From NCBI RefSeq assembly GCF_000003815.2, contig NC_049992.1, positions 20,330,112 to 20,394,111 of the forward strand: 64,000 bases of DNA, in the 5' to 3' direction. Of this stretch, positions 1 to 11,250 are shown piece after piece (the first letter of the stretch is position 1; the number at the start of each line of letters is the position of its first letter). Both the position numbers and the translations under genes were made by a program. This stretch comes from Branchiostoma floridae (taxonomy: Eukaryota; Chordata; Leptocardii; Amphioxiformes; Branchiostomatidae). Below the pieces are notes generated by a model. That model was not told the origin of the DNA and made no database searches. It saw only the letters and a program-made list of their open reading frames with translations.

Positions 1-239
1 TGTATATGCATGTGTTTCTGTCTGTATATACGGCATTGGAAGCCAGCTTATGGATATTAATTAGCATTCGTTTTCCTCGGCGCTGATTGGCTGGCTCTTT
101 AAATTCAATTAGCTATGGCGAAAGCCCAGGCTGCGCAGGTGTGTGGGGTCACTGCAGTTCACGGCAGGAGGCCGAAAGAAAACCAATTTCCCTTCAGAAA
201 AGTGCTGAAATTAAGCATTTTAAAGTGTTTAATGCCAAA

Positions 240-576
240 AATTTTACTTGGATCATTTTACCAACTATCTAATACCTATCTACACCAAATTTTAGGCCAT
301 TACATTGTAAGACCAGGGTACAGTGGGGCAAAATACACCGTTTTGGTCAAAACATGACATTTTAACCTCAATAAAATCATTTTAAAGGCAGATATGAAAA
401 AAATGAGAAAAACACCTAAGGGTATTGACCCACTCTACTCTTGTGCCAAATTTCAGATCATTCGGTCCAGGAACGGCGGAGATGAATCACTTTAAAGATT
501 TGACAGGAGAAAGAAAGAAAGAAAGAAACATTACGAATATAATATATTTCACCATACTATGTATGGCTGAAATATA
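240..576. repeat. interspersed repeat with GAAA tail and terminal hairpin
   Basis: The stretch resembles 31560-32140: both share a 'caaatttcaggtcattcgg'-type core, a GAAA microsatellite, and an end in which TATTTCACCATAC pairs with GTATGGCTGAAATA. Its end coincides with the left edge of the 1.73-kb duplicated block at 577. Positions 1-239 hold nothing I can name. Confidence 0.6.
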
Positions 577-593
577 ATTATTATTTACAATTA

Positions 594-1085
594 GGCCACA
601 GCAAGTAATTTATGATGATGAAGTTATTTCTGGGTAACATCCTATTCAAAGTGCAAAAATAATGAGATGGGTATAAAAAAAACAAGATGGCTGAATTTAA
701 CAAAAGACACCATGAACATCGTAACAAGATTCCAAGGGATAAAATGTGGCATCACAAGTAACAAGACATTCATTCCTGTATTAAAGAAGAGAACTAGTGT
801 AGTAAAGGTGATACAAGTGTGGTACACTGAACAGTATCACTTGCTAAACTGGCACCTACACTCATGACTTCCATATTGGTGGCACTTTTACAACTATCCA
901 ACAAGTTTCATTTCTGCAACTATAGTCATGGCTACCTCCCTAGTGTCACTTCTAAAAGTATGATTATTAGGCTTTATCACAATACATTTGCGTATTTTGG
1001 TCTATCTGACCATCCCCGAAGAGGTTTTTTTTTCTAAAAACCTGGGGACATGCGCGCGCGTCCATAAAATTTACTTACAGTGGCC
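594..1085. mobile_element. Harbinger-like non-autonomous TIR element (copy 1)
   Basis: The left end reads TTA then GGCCACAGCAAGTAA. The right end is its approximate inverse, TTTACTTACAGTGGCC then TAA. The ends and interior resemble the longer elements at 7880-9031 and 49006-51141. A 3-bp TWA target duplication is typical of PIF/Harbinger; here the right flank is TAA rather than TTA. No transposase is present. Confidence 0.65.
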
Positions 1086-1619
1086 TAAGCTTAAGTGCAC
1101 AATAGTTTCTTCGAAAAGACATAAATAAGGATACTGTTTATATTTTGATAATTATCATTGCCCTATTCACTGGTTACGTAATATAGATAATGAATTAAGA
1201 AATGAGTACATCTTTGGTTCCGTACCCACCGGCATGGATTAACATTGAAGACTGGTCGAGACGACCGATTGGTCAGCTAAACCACACTGGCAGAGGGCGA
1301 TCAGAGGTGAAACTTTCCGTTGAAAGTTATATTGTCACTAAGGCGGATCAGGAATCGCAACCATAAGTTTAAATGAGCTGAAATCATTTAGAAATAGTTG
1401 CCATAGCTCAACAGGAAATGTAATAGACTGAAAAGCCATACGTCGGCATTTAGTTCAAGACTCAGTTATAAATTTTCACAACATTTTTTTTTGGGGGGGG
1501 AGGTGTTATTATCTCAGAAATGTTTAACAGGTCTCATAATTTTGAACGATTTAGGGAATCATTCTTATTGTTAGTGTTTAAATTATAATTGTCATGAAGT
1601 GCACAAGCCTTTTCTAACG

Positions 1620-2307
1620 AACATCCTGTCAAAGCTGCCCACACAATGCCATGTTGATTTGATTGTATATGGATAACAGCAACAATAGACTATTCAAAAT
1701 CACCCATGTGCAAAAATTGAACACTTTTTTTTCAAAGTCACTTCCACTAATGACACTTAATGACACCCAAAAATGAATCTTCCTAGTGCAAGAATGGGCT
1801 CTTCCAGTGCACCCCATGTGAATTTGCACAATAGACCAGTTCAGAAATACTCCCACTGAAAACATGGCCTTTTGATTAAGCAACCCAGTCCAAGGTTAAA
1901 CAAAGCAAAAAAGGCATGAAAAGGTAAAATAGACCAGTCCAAAAACAATTCCACTAAATATTGAATATTGAATCATCACCTTTCTAAAACTAAATTTGAA
2001 AACATCCCCATGCAAGAATGGATTCTTGCGATGCCCCTATTTAAAGTGGTGCAGTCCAAAAATACATCCGCTAAAATTGGACTTGGACGTAATCACCGAA
2101 GTCCCAACAATAGATTTTAAAAATCCCACCATGTAAGGATGGACTCTTCCAGCGCAACCTATGTAACATTGCAAAGTAGACCAGTCAAACAATAACCACA
2201 CTGAAACACTTTGACATATCAAATCACCAAAGTCCATAAACAATTTTTTAAATGCCCCCCTCCATGCAAGAATGGACTCTTCCATTACACCCCATGTAAA
2301 ATTGCAA
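1620..2307. repeat. degenerate tandem array, about 110-135 bp units (copy 1)
   Basis: The phrases 'caagaatggactcttcca', 'cccatgtaaaattgca' and 'agaccagtccaaaaata' recur with 110-135 bp spacing (a larger gap after the first). Copy 1 is cut at 2307, whereas the second copy continues to about 31303. Confidence 0.7.
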
Positions 2308-2439
2308 TTTTGTCAAAAATTTGCTGCAAATCAAGTCGCAAAAGCAGGCGACAGCATTTTTACATTTAAATGAGAACGAGACATTTGCGAAGAGGCCAGA
2401 AGAGACTCGCGATCGGGAGCTATAATATAGCTGGATACC

Positions 2440-3055
2440 AGGCTACACTACGTGACGAAATTAAGAAGAATTCTGATTAAACTTCTGGTCAAATGTACAT
2501 CTTTGTATTCTTAATTTTCTTTCTTCGAATAAATGCTTGTCGAGTTTCGGGTCATGACAATTAGTCACATGGTTGTCCCTGAAGCCAGGTCACCTTATGT
2601 GCTCGACAAAAATTGTGAATTTTAGCGCATTATAGAACATAGCTGAATTTAAAACTACATCTTAGGCCACACCAATTAACTCTGCTCTGCAAGCATTCAT
2701 TTAATCCATAGATGTACATTTGACTAGAAGTTAAATAAGAATCGTGGTTTACTTCGTCACGTAGCGTACGTTGAACATGGCTAAGAGTCACAATTTTCGT
2801 CAAATGCAAAAAATGGCCTACTTTGAGGGACAACCACGTGACTAAACGTCAAGACCCGAAACTCTACAAGCATTTTTTTGCTAGACAATACATAGATGTA
2901 CATTTGATCAGAAGTTGAATAAGAACCCTTGTTTACTTCGTCACGTAGCGTGCGTTGAACATGGCTAAAGTTCACAATTTTCGCCAAACACAAAAAGTGG
3001 CCTACTTTAGGGGACAGTCACTTGACAACCAAACAAGACTCCAAACTTTGCAACA
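2440..3055. repeat. inverted and direct repeat cluster
   Basis: Two direct units (about 2705-2875 and 2893-3050) share 'agatgtacatttga', 'ttacttcgtcacgtagcg' and 'gttgaacatggctaa'. A third, inverted copy lies at about 2450-2560 (tacgtgacgaaattaag... facing the other way). It resembles a rearranged transposon. No coding function is seen. Confidence 0.6.
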
Positions 3056-5359
3056 ATGCATTTGATTGATATTCTAAGGATCTATATATGGTACAAATTT
3101 CAAGCCAAAAAAATTACCAGCTTGGCACTTATAGCGTTACAAAGTTGGGCCAAAAATCAAATTTTTTTGAAGCTTGAAACATTGCACTGTTTTCAGGCTG
3201 CCCAAGAACGAAAATGTACGACTTTGGAAATTTCACAACAATTTTTAAAAAGCCAAAATGTTGGTCTATTCAGATCTTGTTTTGTTTTGATGATAGGTTT
3301 AAAGGTGTTGCCGAGACAGTGCCGTAAAATATGCTGAGTTCTGTGTTTTTGAGATGCGAAAATTGGGAAAAATGGCCAGAAAACTTTGTTGGCCCGTTAC
3401 CATGGCAACAAGGAGTTTTGATCTAAAAGAAAGCTATTTTGAGGGGTTGTGGACCAAGTACTATCACTGTGCAAAATATGAGCCAAATCTATTTTTTTAC
3501 CTTTGCCACCATTGTTTGATCCTTACAGACATTTGCTCTTAAATGTCCCTAGCTTCGTCCTTTTATACCTTAATGATTTAGCCAATAATTTTAGATAGGC
3601 GATGGGTTAAAAGAATAAGTTTCCATCTTTGTTCTGTGAAAGATCAATTTTACCAATCAGGTAGTTTTGACTGAAAAATGAACTGATTCATTTTTGAACC
3701 AAAAATCGCTATTTTGTACATTTCAATGAGAAAGACTGAAAATCGACTGCCCCACACCCTCCCTACATAATTTGCTACTCTCCTGTTGCTGCACGCAGAC
3801 GATCGCGACGTTGCAGTGTTCTTAGAATCTGAAACAGGATTACAATGCAAAAATGATAAGTTTAATGCCTTCTGAACAAAATGTAAGATCCAAGTAAATT
3901 TTATTATAACTTATGTAACTGTTAATGGTTTTCAACGAATCAGGAAGACCTGGGAAGGGCATCAAATTTTCCCTTTGGCCTTGGCATGACGTAGAATATA
4001 TCCAAATCACAAACTTATACACTTATCTAATAAACTTGATTTTGTAAGCCCTAATTCGTACTTTACTGTCCACAATGACCCTACTGAAACTCTACGATTG
4101 TATCAACTCTATAATTTTATATGTCTGTTAGATGTAGGATTCCTCAATTGTCAAATTGATAAAAACAACCTTGCTGTGCCCAGGAATTCACGTAACCAAG
4201 CATGCAGGACAGGACTTGGTATGTCCCCAACATATATAGACATATCAATCCGTGTAACAAAATGCTGGATAAGACTAAAAACAAGTAGACAGCTCCGCAC
4301 TCCCCTTACAGGTGGACACACTTCTAAAATATTTTTAAAACTTTCTGCACCATATTAAAGAAATAACATAAATTACAGGCTATTCTTTCTTATCGAACAC
4401 GAACTACCCTACATTAGACAATAAGAATTTATGTACACGTAGATTAAGCTAAGATTTTACAAAAATGTCAAATCCTAATAGCCGATTGAAAATCATCGTG
4501 ATTATAATGCGTTTAATGAAAGACAAAATAAGAACAAGCGCACATCCTTTAGAGATAGAAAGGGTCGTAATATTGTGTACATACTGCTCAATGAATGCAG
4601 TGAAAAATGAAATACTTTTTATTAGTCATTGTACACACTATATTTCAAACAGTTGATACAATTTTACTAACATTTTACTACAGGAAATACCCAAAATACT
4701 ATATTTCTACTAAAAGTCAAAATCTAATCATTACACCAAACGTGGGACAGTTCATTCACCACTGCCTTCAAAGAAGAAGTCAAACCAGACAATATCATAC
4801 ATTGTATCATATCAGACCCTAAAATTAAGTATCACTCTATTTTTTACTCTTATTCTTTTAGAATGTATTTGCAATTAGCCTTCGGGCATGATTTTGCAAC
4901 AAAAAACATTGATAATAATGGCACCGTCAATATTAAGGTAGACGGACAAAGTTTTGTTTCTGTCATGCGCATAAACAAAATAATTAGACATTTCACACTC
5001 ACCAGATGACTTCTATGGCAGTGACTCACAGTCCTTCTCGCTTTATCAGGACTTAAACATTAACGACACGACATCGATATTTGGTTCTCAGTAGACAGAG
5101 TTGCTTTGTTCCTGGTGTCGGTTAACAGTAATACTTTATTCAAGACACAGGGCGAACCATTTTTCAAGTGTTTATAATCAATTGTAGATACATAGATATG
5201 TCATCGCACAATGGTATTCCTGGAGTATAGTAAATAAAGTGCTTAACTGAACAAATATGTCTGTCCTTATCATGGTGTAAAATGATATATAATGCCCTAA
5301 ACATGTTTACACGAATACATACAAATAGTCTATATCCCGAAACGGAACGAAGCGGTTAC
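3056..5359. other. non-coding stretch with one X-box-like palindrome
   Basis: No exon or RNA gene was recognised. GTTACCATGGCAAC at 3396-3409 is one base off the perfect RFX palindrome seen in the TTAA elements elsewhere. From about 4880 the sequence ('ttcgggcatgattttg', later 'ttcaagacacagggcgaac') resembles 13030-13300 and 26280-26460, marking it as a duplicated flank of the receptor locus. Confidence 0.5.
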
Positions 5360-5472
5360 CTTTTGAAAGTCCCAAACATTGTTGTTGAAATAAATCCAGG
5401 TTCCAAAACCAACCGATGCCGCCGACAAGGTAGTCACTATCACGGCAAAGCTAAACCATCTGTAAGTGCACT
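5360..5472 (-). pseudogene. orphan transmembrane exon, paralogue of receptor exon 2
   Basis: On the minus strand a CAG acceptor (ATTCTCAG) is followed by 113 bp and a GTAACC donor. The exon translates from phase 1 as CTYRWFSFAVIVTTLSAAS and on to DFQK, a single hydrophobic helix ending in aromatic residues. Length, entry phase and exit phase are identical to exon 2 of the receptor at 21621-21733, and the peptides align along their whole length (C-Y-W near the start, QK at the end). The open frame and intact splice sites suggest it was recently functional. The only matching tail exon upstream (10569-10825) is frameshifted, and no stalk or cysteine exon was found downstream, so I read it as part of a dead paralogue. 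It could still be used by an unseen gene. Confidence 0.7.
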
Positions 5473-5570
5473 CTGAGAATACATGCAATGTAAACGTCAA
5501 GTTGTTACCTTTGCCAGAATGGCTAAGGTTATGTTTTTGGCGTGTTTGTGTGTCTGTCTGTGTGCGTGCG

Positions 5571-5626
<56 letters not shown>

Positions 5627-5632
5627 TGTGTT
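5571..5632 (+). repeat. (TG)n microsatellite
   Basis: A nearly pure TG run, inside the terminal part of copy A. The inverted copy B has an ACAG-type run at the matching place (about 10307-10340). Confidence 0.97.
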
Positions 5633-6180
5633 AACAGCATAACTCAAGAAGCCTTGGATGGATCCTGATGATATTTGGTAGGTAGGTGAGGGTCAGGAAA
5701 ACGAAGGTCAAGTTCGATAATTGGCACCCTAGTGGCTTGCTAAGGTACTGCAGCGGAAACACAATTTTTTTCATATCTCATGTTCTGGACATGAAGTGGT
5801 TATGATTTTTGAGTTGTGGATAGCCCTCGTGGCAGAGAGTAAGTGCTGTGAGTTTTGGTCCACTAGTTGCTTTTTTTGGAACTGCAGGCGCCGGTTTCCT
5901 TTCAAACTTTGGACGAGAATAACTCTATAACGTGATGACAGTTCTTCATGATTTTTGGTATGTAGATAGAATGAGTGTTGACTTACCAAATAGAATACTA
6001 ATTATGCAAATCAACAGCTAATTTGCATAATTAATGGGAAAATATGAAATTGTTGTCGGATCATCATGTGTTTTGGTATGTATTTATCGTAAGTGAAGAC
6101 CTAATGAGACATAATGAGATACGAATTATGCAATCAACAGGTAATTTGCATAACTAATGAGGACATTTTAATAATCCACT

Positions 6181-7114
6181 CAGGGTTCCAATTAACCATT
6201 TGCGCACCCCATCTGCGCAAGTAGTTTTCTCCGTGCGCAAGTTGTTCAGAAAGTCAGGTTGCGCGCGGCGCAACTAGATTTTTGGGGTAAACAAAACGAT
6301 CTTTAAGTTACAGGCCCTTTACTTAAAATATCAGAAAATGTACGCCCTGTTTTGGGAATGTACGCCTTTGGTTAGCCCTAATTTTCCTAAGAAACTTCGC
6401 TCAAAGTTCAAAAATCGCCGATTTCGGAGCCGCCATTTTTAATGTTCAAGTCTTCAAGTCTCGCGCAATCTCGCACTAACTCACATCTTGCGAATCGCGA
6501 GAGTCGCACGGACTCGCACCCCATTGGCCATTTTGACGTGACGTGTGGCCTGGGCGCTACTATCCGTTTAATTTCTGATGTCTCCACGCTGTGTTCGCGG
6601 GGAAAATCACGCAGCAACTTGGACAATGTTTACGAAAACTCATCGAATGCCTAACGTCCTTGCTGATAAGTACATGTATAGGCTTATTTTGGTGTTTTTT
6701 TTTTTTTTGCTTGTTGGGGACAATACTGTCGATAGAATGCGGGAAAAAACCGCTAATGTGACGATAACTAACGTTATACTGGGGAAGGGGGCGCTGTCGG
6801 CACTGAAATCGTAGAAAATGTTCAACGGAGATCGCTAATTGTTCTCGGTTCTTTGAGATATAACTTTTGTTGCAGTCTTTATTTTCAAAAGATCGAAAAA
6901 TATATGTTGTTTATTGAGAAAAGTGCGCTGTGAACGCACCTTTTTTTGCTATATTTCTTCAACTGAAATAAACTGTTTTCTACAGATAATGGCTAAGTAG
7001 CTAATTTGGAGAAAGTAACAACGTGGCGCAACCTTAAAAGTTGATGGCGCAGGTTGGTTTTTGATTCAGGTTGCCACCTGCGCAACCTGGCTGAAAAAAT
7101 TATTTTGAACCCTG
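6181..7114. mobile_element. TIR element nested in copy A, with visible empty site
   Basis: The ends are CAGGGTTCCAATTAA and the inverse of CAGGGTTCAAAATAATT. A 5-bp direct repeat CCACT flanks it (6176-6180 and 7115-7119). Removing the insert and one CCACT restores 'aatccact' joined to 'acattccatgat', which matches the uninterrupted sequence in copy B near 9880. CAGGGTT-type ends are common in hAT elements, but a 5-bp duplication is unusual for hAT, so the superfamily is open. The interior is rich in 'tgcgcaa' and holds AAAATGGCGGC on the minus strand at about 6428-6438. Confidence 0.8.
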
Positions 7115-7879
7115 CCACTACATTCCATGATATGACTTTAAAACCTGTCACATATGTAGCTGAGAAAGAGAGAAATGTCAATATATATTTATCATTCAAA
7201 TGACCTCATTTGCACAATTAATGAGGAAATATGAACGTGTTGATGGATCGTCATGATTTTTGGCATGTAAATAGCCTAAGTGAAGACTTATATAATGTGA
7301 TATTTATTATGCTAATCAACAGCTAATTTGCATAATTAATTAGGAAAAGTTTATAAATCCACTGCATTACATTATAGTACCAAGTTTTTGACTTTTCAAA
7401 GACTTTGAAAGATGATTTTTGGTATGCTGATAGCTTAAGTAAAAATGCTTGATACAATTTGACATCAATTAATTGTAACTTGAGATCTAATTTGCATAAT
7501 CAATGCCGAAATTTTATAAACCAACTCCAAGCATATGATTATAAAATAAAATGACATGAGTAACGCATTTGTCTACAAACATCATTTTACATAACAAACC
7601 TGGTTTATTTGGCATTTGTACGCTATCAAAATAGTTCTTTGATAATAACTTAATGAAATTCATAAAACTGAAGTCAAAACGTTTACACTTTCTACAAGAA
7701 CAAAATTAAATCTAACTATGAGAGACTTACGGCAACGTGCTTGTTGCAGTACGTTTGGCATGTACATCAGATTCTTGTTCATGGCGTGTCACTTGTGGCT
7801 CGGATCTGTACTCGGATCTGTCTGGTTTGAGATAAGTCAATACAATTATTACTTTTTGTCTTTATTGTATTTTCAATTA

Positions 7880-9031
7880 GGCCACAGCAAGTAAATTTTA
7901 TGAATGACATCAGCGCGCGCATTAATTTTCGCCTGATTTCAGAAAAAAAACAAGAAATTTTTTTGCCCTCTGACTGTGCTCAACATGTCGAAAATGGGCA
8001 AATATGACAACATGATGCTCTAATAGTTTGCAAAATGTAGGTAGAGTATATGTTGGATTCATCGGAATGCGCACATTGAGTCCATACTGGTTCATGAGGC
8101 AGATAATGTACGGTATCCTAGAGTTTAAAAATCAGTTAGTTATGGTTTCCAGACAGTTCAGGTTATGAGTCACTGTGTCATTGACTTAACCCTGTACATG
8201 TGTTCTAGATCTGGTAGGCAGTCATTAAACTTTTTGCCAAGCGTTGACTGGGTTTCATCGCATATGAATAACCAATATGGTTACTATAATAGGTGCCCCC
8301 TCCTTAACATGTTAGCTAACATGTTGAGCGCTGAAGCTGAGATGCGTTACAGGGGAGGTCTTGGAAAATTTGAAATCTTGACCCTCTGAAACGCAATTTC
8401 CCGCATGTTGAGAAGAAAGTTTTGCTGGTAGGCTAAAAGTTTAATGATATATCTATCATTTATTTGTTACAAAATTGCCAGAACTTTCGACGGTATGTTT
8501 TTTTTTATGTCCCTCCCCCCGCTAAATAAACTGCAATGGTCTCCTCAGGCAAAAAAAAATCAATGGCCTTCTCGATCCCCTCCAGTGCACGAGCCCTCCT
8601 CTCTCGTCAATTCCACGCAGTCACTTACTCCCGATACCTTAGGCTGCTTTCTGCATTTGTTCTACTTATTTGAGCTGTATACAAATCTTTAAGGGCAGTT
8701 GAGAATTGACTTGTATACTGAATTAAGTCTGAATAAAGTCAAAATTAAGCATTGACTGTTATACTGTGTTCAATAGTATAGAAGCTGCACATATGACCTG
8801 CTCTTTTCTACATCTACAAGGGCAGGTAATACTCTTAATATAGGAATAGAAGATCTATCAATTGCGATACTGTGTTTTGTCGCTTTCATTCTTGTTTGAT
8901 AAGGTTTTGGTATCAAAAAATGAAAATATAGGAATCTTGATTTTTTTTCCTGCCTTGTTTTTTTCCCGCGCTATCTCATCAAATTTGGAGTCTGTGGAGG
9001 ATGTCATCCATAAAATGTACTTGCTGTGGTC
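7880..9031. mobile_element. Harbinger-like non-autonomous element, 1,152 bp
   Basis: GGCCACAGCAAGTAAATTTT at the left is mirrored by AAAATGTACTTGCTGTGGTC at the right. TTA flanks both sides (7877-7879, 9032-9034). The subterminal 'cgcgcgcattaattttcgcc' matches the inverse of the right end of 49006-51141. No transposase frame was found. It sits between the two inverted octamer-rich arms. Confidence 0.8.
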
Positions 9032-9057
9032 TTATAAGTTATAACAGTCGCAAAGAG

Positions 9058-10383
9058 AACTAGAGTTCCACGAACACATACCTTTGCCAAATAAACCAGG
9101 TTTGTTATGTAGACAGATGCGTTACTCATTTCATTTTCTTTATAATTATATGCTTGGAGTTGGTTTATAAAATTTTGGCATTGATTATGCAAATTAGATC
9201 CCAAGTTACAATTGATTGATATCAAATTGTATCAAGCATTACTTAAGCTATCAGCATACCAAAAATCATGATGATCCTTTGATCCATTCTTGATTTTTTC
9301 TCTTTCAAAGTCTTTAAATACACCTCTTACTGTTTTCCCTCTTTCTCAGTTACATATGTGACAACTTTGAAAGTACTATAATGGAATGCAGTGTATTTAT
9401 GAACTTTTCCTAATCAATGATGAAACTTAGCTGTTAACTTGCATAATAAGTATCACATTATATAAGTCTTCACTTAGGCTATCTACATGCCAAAAATCAT
9501 GACGATCCGTCAACACGTTCACATTTGCTCATTAATCATGCAAATGAGATCATCATTTGCATGAAAAATATGTATTGACATTTCTCTCTTTCCCAGCTAC
9601 ATATGTGACAAGTTTTAAAGTCCTATCATGGAATGTAGTGAATTTATAAAATATCCTCATTAATTATGCAAATTAGTTGTTGATTTGCATAATTGGTATC
9701 TCATTATGTAGGCCTTCACTTACGCTACGTACATACCAAAAAACATGATGATCCGTCAACATTTTTATATTTTCTCATTAATTATGTAAATGAGGCCATC
9801 ATTTGCATAATTGATATCTATCGACATTTCTCTCCTTCCCACCTACATATGTGACAAGTTTTAAAGTCCTATCATGGAATGCAGTGGATTTATAAATTTT
9901 CCTCATTAATTATGCAAATTAGCTGTTGATTTGCATAATTAGTATACCATTATGTAAGTCATCACTCATTCTGTCTACATACCAAAAATCATGACGATCC
10001 GTCAACACGTTGCAGAGTTATTCTCGTCCAAAGTTTGAAAGGAAACCGGCGCCTGCAGTTCCATAAAAGACGCTAGGGGGCCCAAACTCACAGCACTTAC
10101 TCTCTGCCTCGAGGGCTATCTACCGCTTAAAAATTATGATCACAGCATGTCCAGAACACGAGATATCAAAAATTGATGTTCTGCTGCAGTACCTTAGCAA
10201 GCCGCTAGGGGGCCCATTATCGAACTTGACCTTCGTTTTCCCGACCCCTACCCACCTACCAAATATTATCGGGATCCATCCAAGACTTCTTGAGTTATGC
10301 TGTTAACAGACAGACACACAGACACACAGACACACAGACTCACAAGCCCAAAACATAACCTTAGCCATTCTGGCAAAGGTAAA
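9058..10383 (-). mobile_element. octamer-rich element, copy B (inverted arm)
   Basis: It starts at ACTAGAGTTCCACGAACACA and ends with CATTCTGGCAAAGGTA, the exact inverse of the start of copy A. It shows the uninterrupted version of the site where copy A carries its 934-bp insertion. It contains several ATGCAAAT/ATTTGCAT pairs. Confidence 0.75.
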
Positions 10384-10568
10384 AAGGATGGCCTCCCCTA
10401 AATATCAACCTATCAATGTTTGCCAGCCACATTGTATACTTAACAGATAATATCAACTATTCTTGTTATTCATTTTAGTTATGAAATCATTACATCATAT
10501 CATTTTATCATCATATAGTAAGACATTATATTATGAGACCATGCCATTTTAATGTAATTATTTCCAGG

Positions 10569-10825
10569 TACCATATTATCCAATTCTTGTTCAGTGGAGT
10601 TGCATTCTGAAGTTTGGTTTGGTAATACATATGCGACAGCACATGGCATATAAAAGATATGAAGTATAAAGATCCAAGTCGTCATTATCATCATTGGCAT
10701 TGGTTGGCTCTTGAATCTCATTTTTGTCATTTTGGGAGATTACGTTTGTGTCATAGTCGTTGTCCGTTGTTATAGTTGTATTTTTTGCATATATGCTGTT
10801 GCTGTAATCGCGGCAGAATCGGGGT
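10569..10825 (-). pseudogene. decayed paralogue of receptor tail exon 1
   Basis: The minus-strand translation NTTITTDNDYDTNVISQND lines up with TTTTEKDDQGENVNPQND of the intact tail exon. After a frame change CAVAYVLPNQTSECN lines up with YAVAYECTSDKSEH. DNA-level similarity continues upstream (CAACAACAT / CAACAGCAT). The frame change between the two blocks and the lost donor make it a pseudo-exon. With the orphan membrane exon at 5360-5472 it marks a second, broken receptor copy whose intron took up the inverted element pair. Confidence 0.6.
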
Positions 10826-11170
10826 GTGCACCGTTAAAAAATTATCAAGAAAGGTTTTTATATATTTTGATAAGCCACCAATAAAGATGAAATACATATT
10901 TCTATGTTAATTATTACTTAAAAATACCTTATGCCAAATACAATACAAACTTCATTCCTGGCCGATGAATTCCTATCGTAAGATAACAATTCATAAGTCC
11001 ACTGCAGTATAAAACTAATTTCCACAATATTACCCTATTCACTACTAGCCATGATGCCCTAACCATGTACTCAAAGATCTTTAAAAGATACAGCATATAC
11101 ATTATCATATAGCCAGGCGCCGCAGACCAATCAGAATGCCCCGTTCCACGTTGGTTATGACGCCGTAGAA

Positions 11171-11250
11171 TGAATCGACACCGGGTCCGATTTGCATCGA
11201 CACCGGCACCAGTGTCGATGCAAATCGCCACAAGTGCCGGTGTCGATTCA
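11171..11250. repeat. 80-bp two-stem palindrome
   Basis: TGAATCGACACCGG (11171-11184) pairs perfectly with CCGGTGTCGATTCA (11237-11250). Inside it, GATTTGCATCGACAC (11189-11203) pairs with GTGTCGATGCAAATC (11212-11226). The inner stem carries the octamer ATTTGCAT. It could be a minimal foldback element or a transcribed hairpin; no flanking duplication was identified. Confidence 0.85.

Larger units (their letters stand above)
577..2307 (+). repeat. 1,731-bp duplicated block, copy 1
   Basis: It matches 29483-31213 at a constant offset of 28,906 bp. I saw only two differences: one base near 959, and one at the junction of the poly-T/poly-G run near 1490. It contains a Harbinger-like element (594-1085) and the start of a tandem array (from about 1620). 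Sequence similarity stops abruptly at both ends. No real gene is inside; the small reading frames are identical in both copies only because the DNA is. Confidence 0.93.
5505..7625 (+). mobile_element. octamer-rich element, copy A (forward arm)
   Basis: The left end TACCTTTGCCAGAATGGCTA is repeated inverted at the far end of copy B (about 10383). The body has repeated segments of 'acggatcgtcatgatttttggt', 'aattatgcaaat', 'aatttgcataattaatga' and 'tttataaatccactgcat'. A TG microsatellite sits near the left end and a foreign element is inserted at 6181-7114. No protein is encoded. Copies B to G have the same building blocks. Confidence 0.75.

Noticed and set aside
642-2285. Small reading frames (60-85 aa) repeated identically at 29.5-31.2 kb
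   Set aside because: They are identical because the DNA block was duplicated; they lack motifs and lie in a transposon and a tandem array.
3396-3409. X-box-like palindrome as a host gene promoter element
   Set aside because: No gene start is nearby and the same motif recurs in transposons, so a transposon origin is the simpler reading.
5330-5647. Minus-strand frame beginning with a run of Thr-His repeats
   Set aside because: The Thr-His part is translation of the TG microsatellite; only the splice-bounded 5360-5472 part is exon-like.
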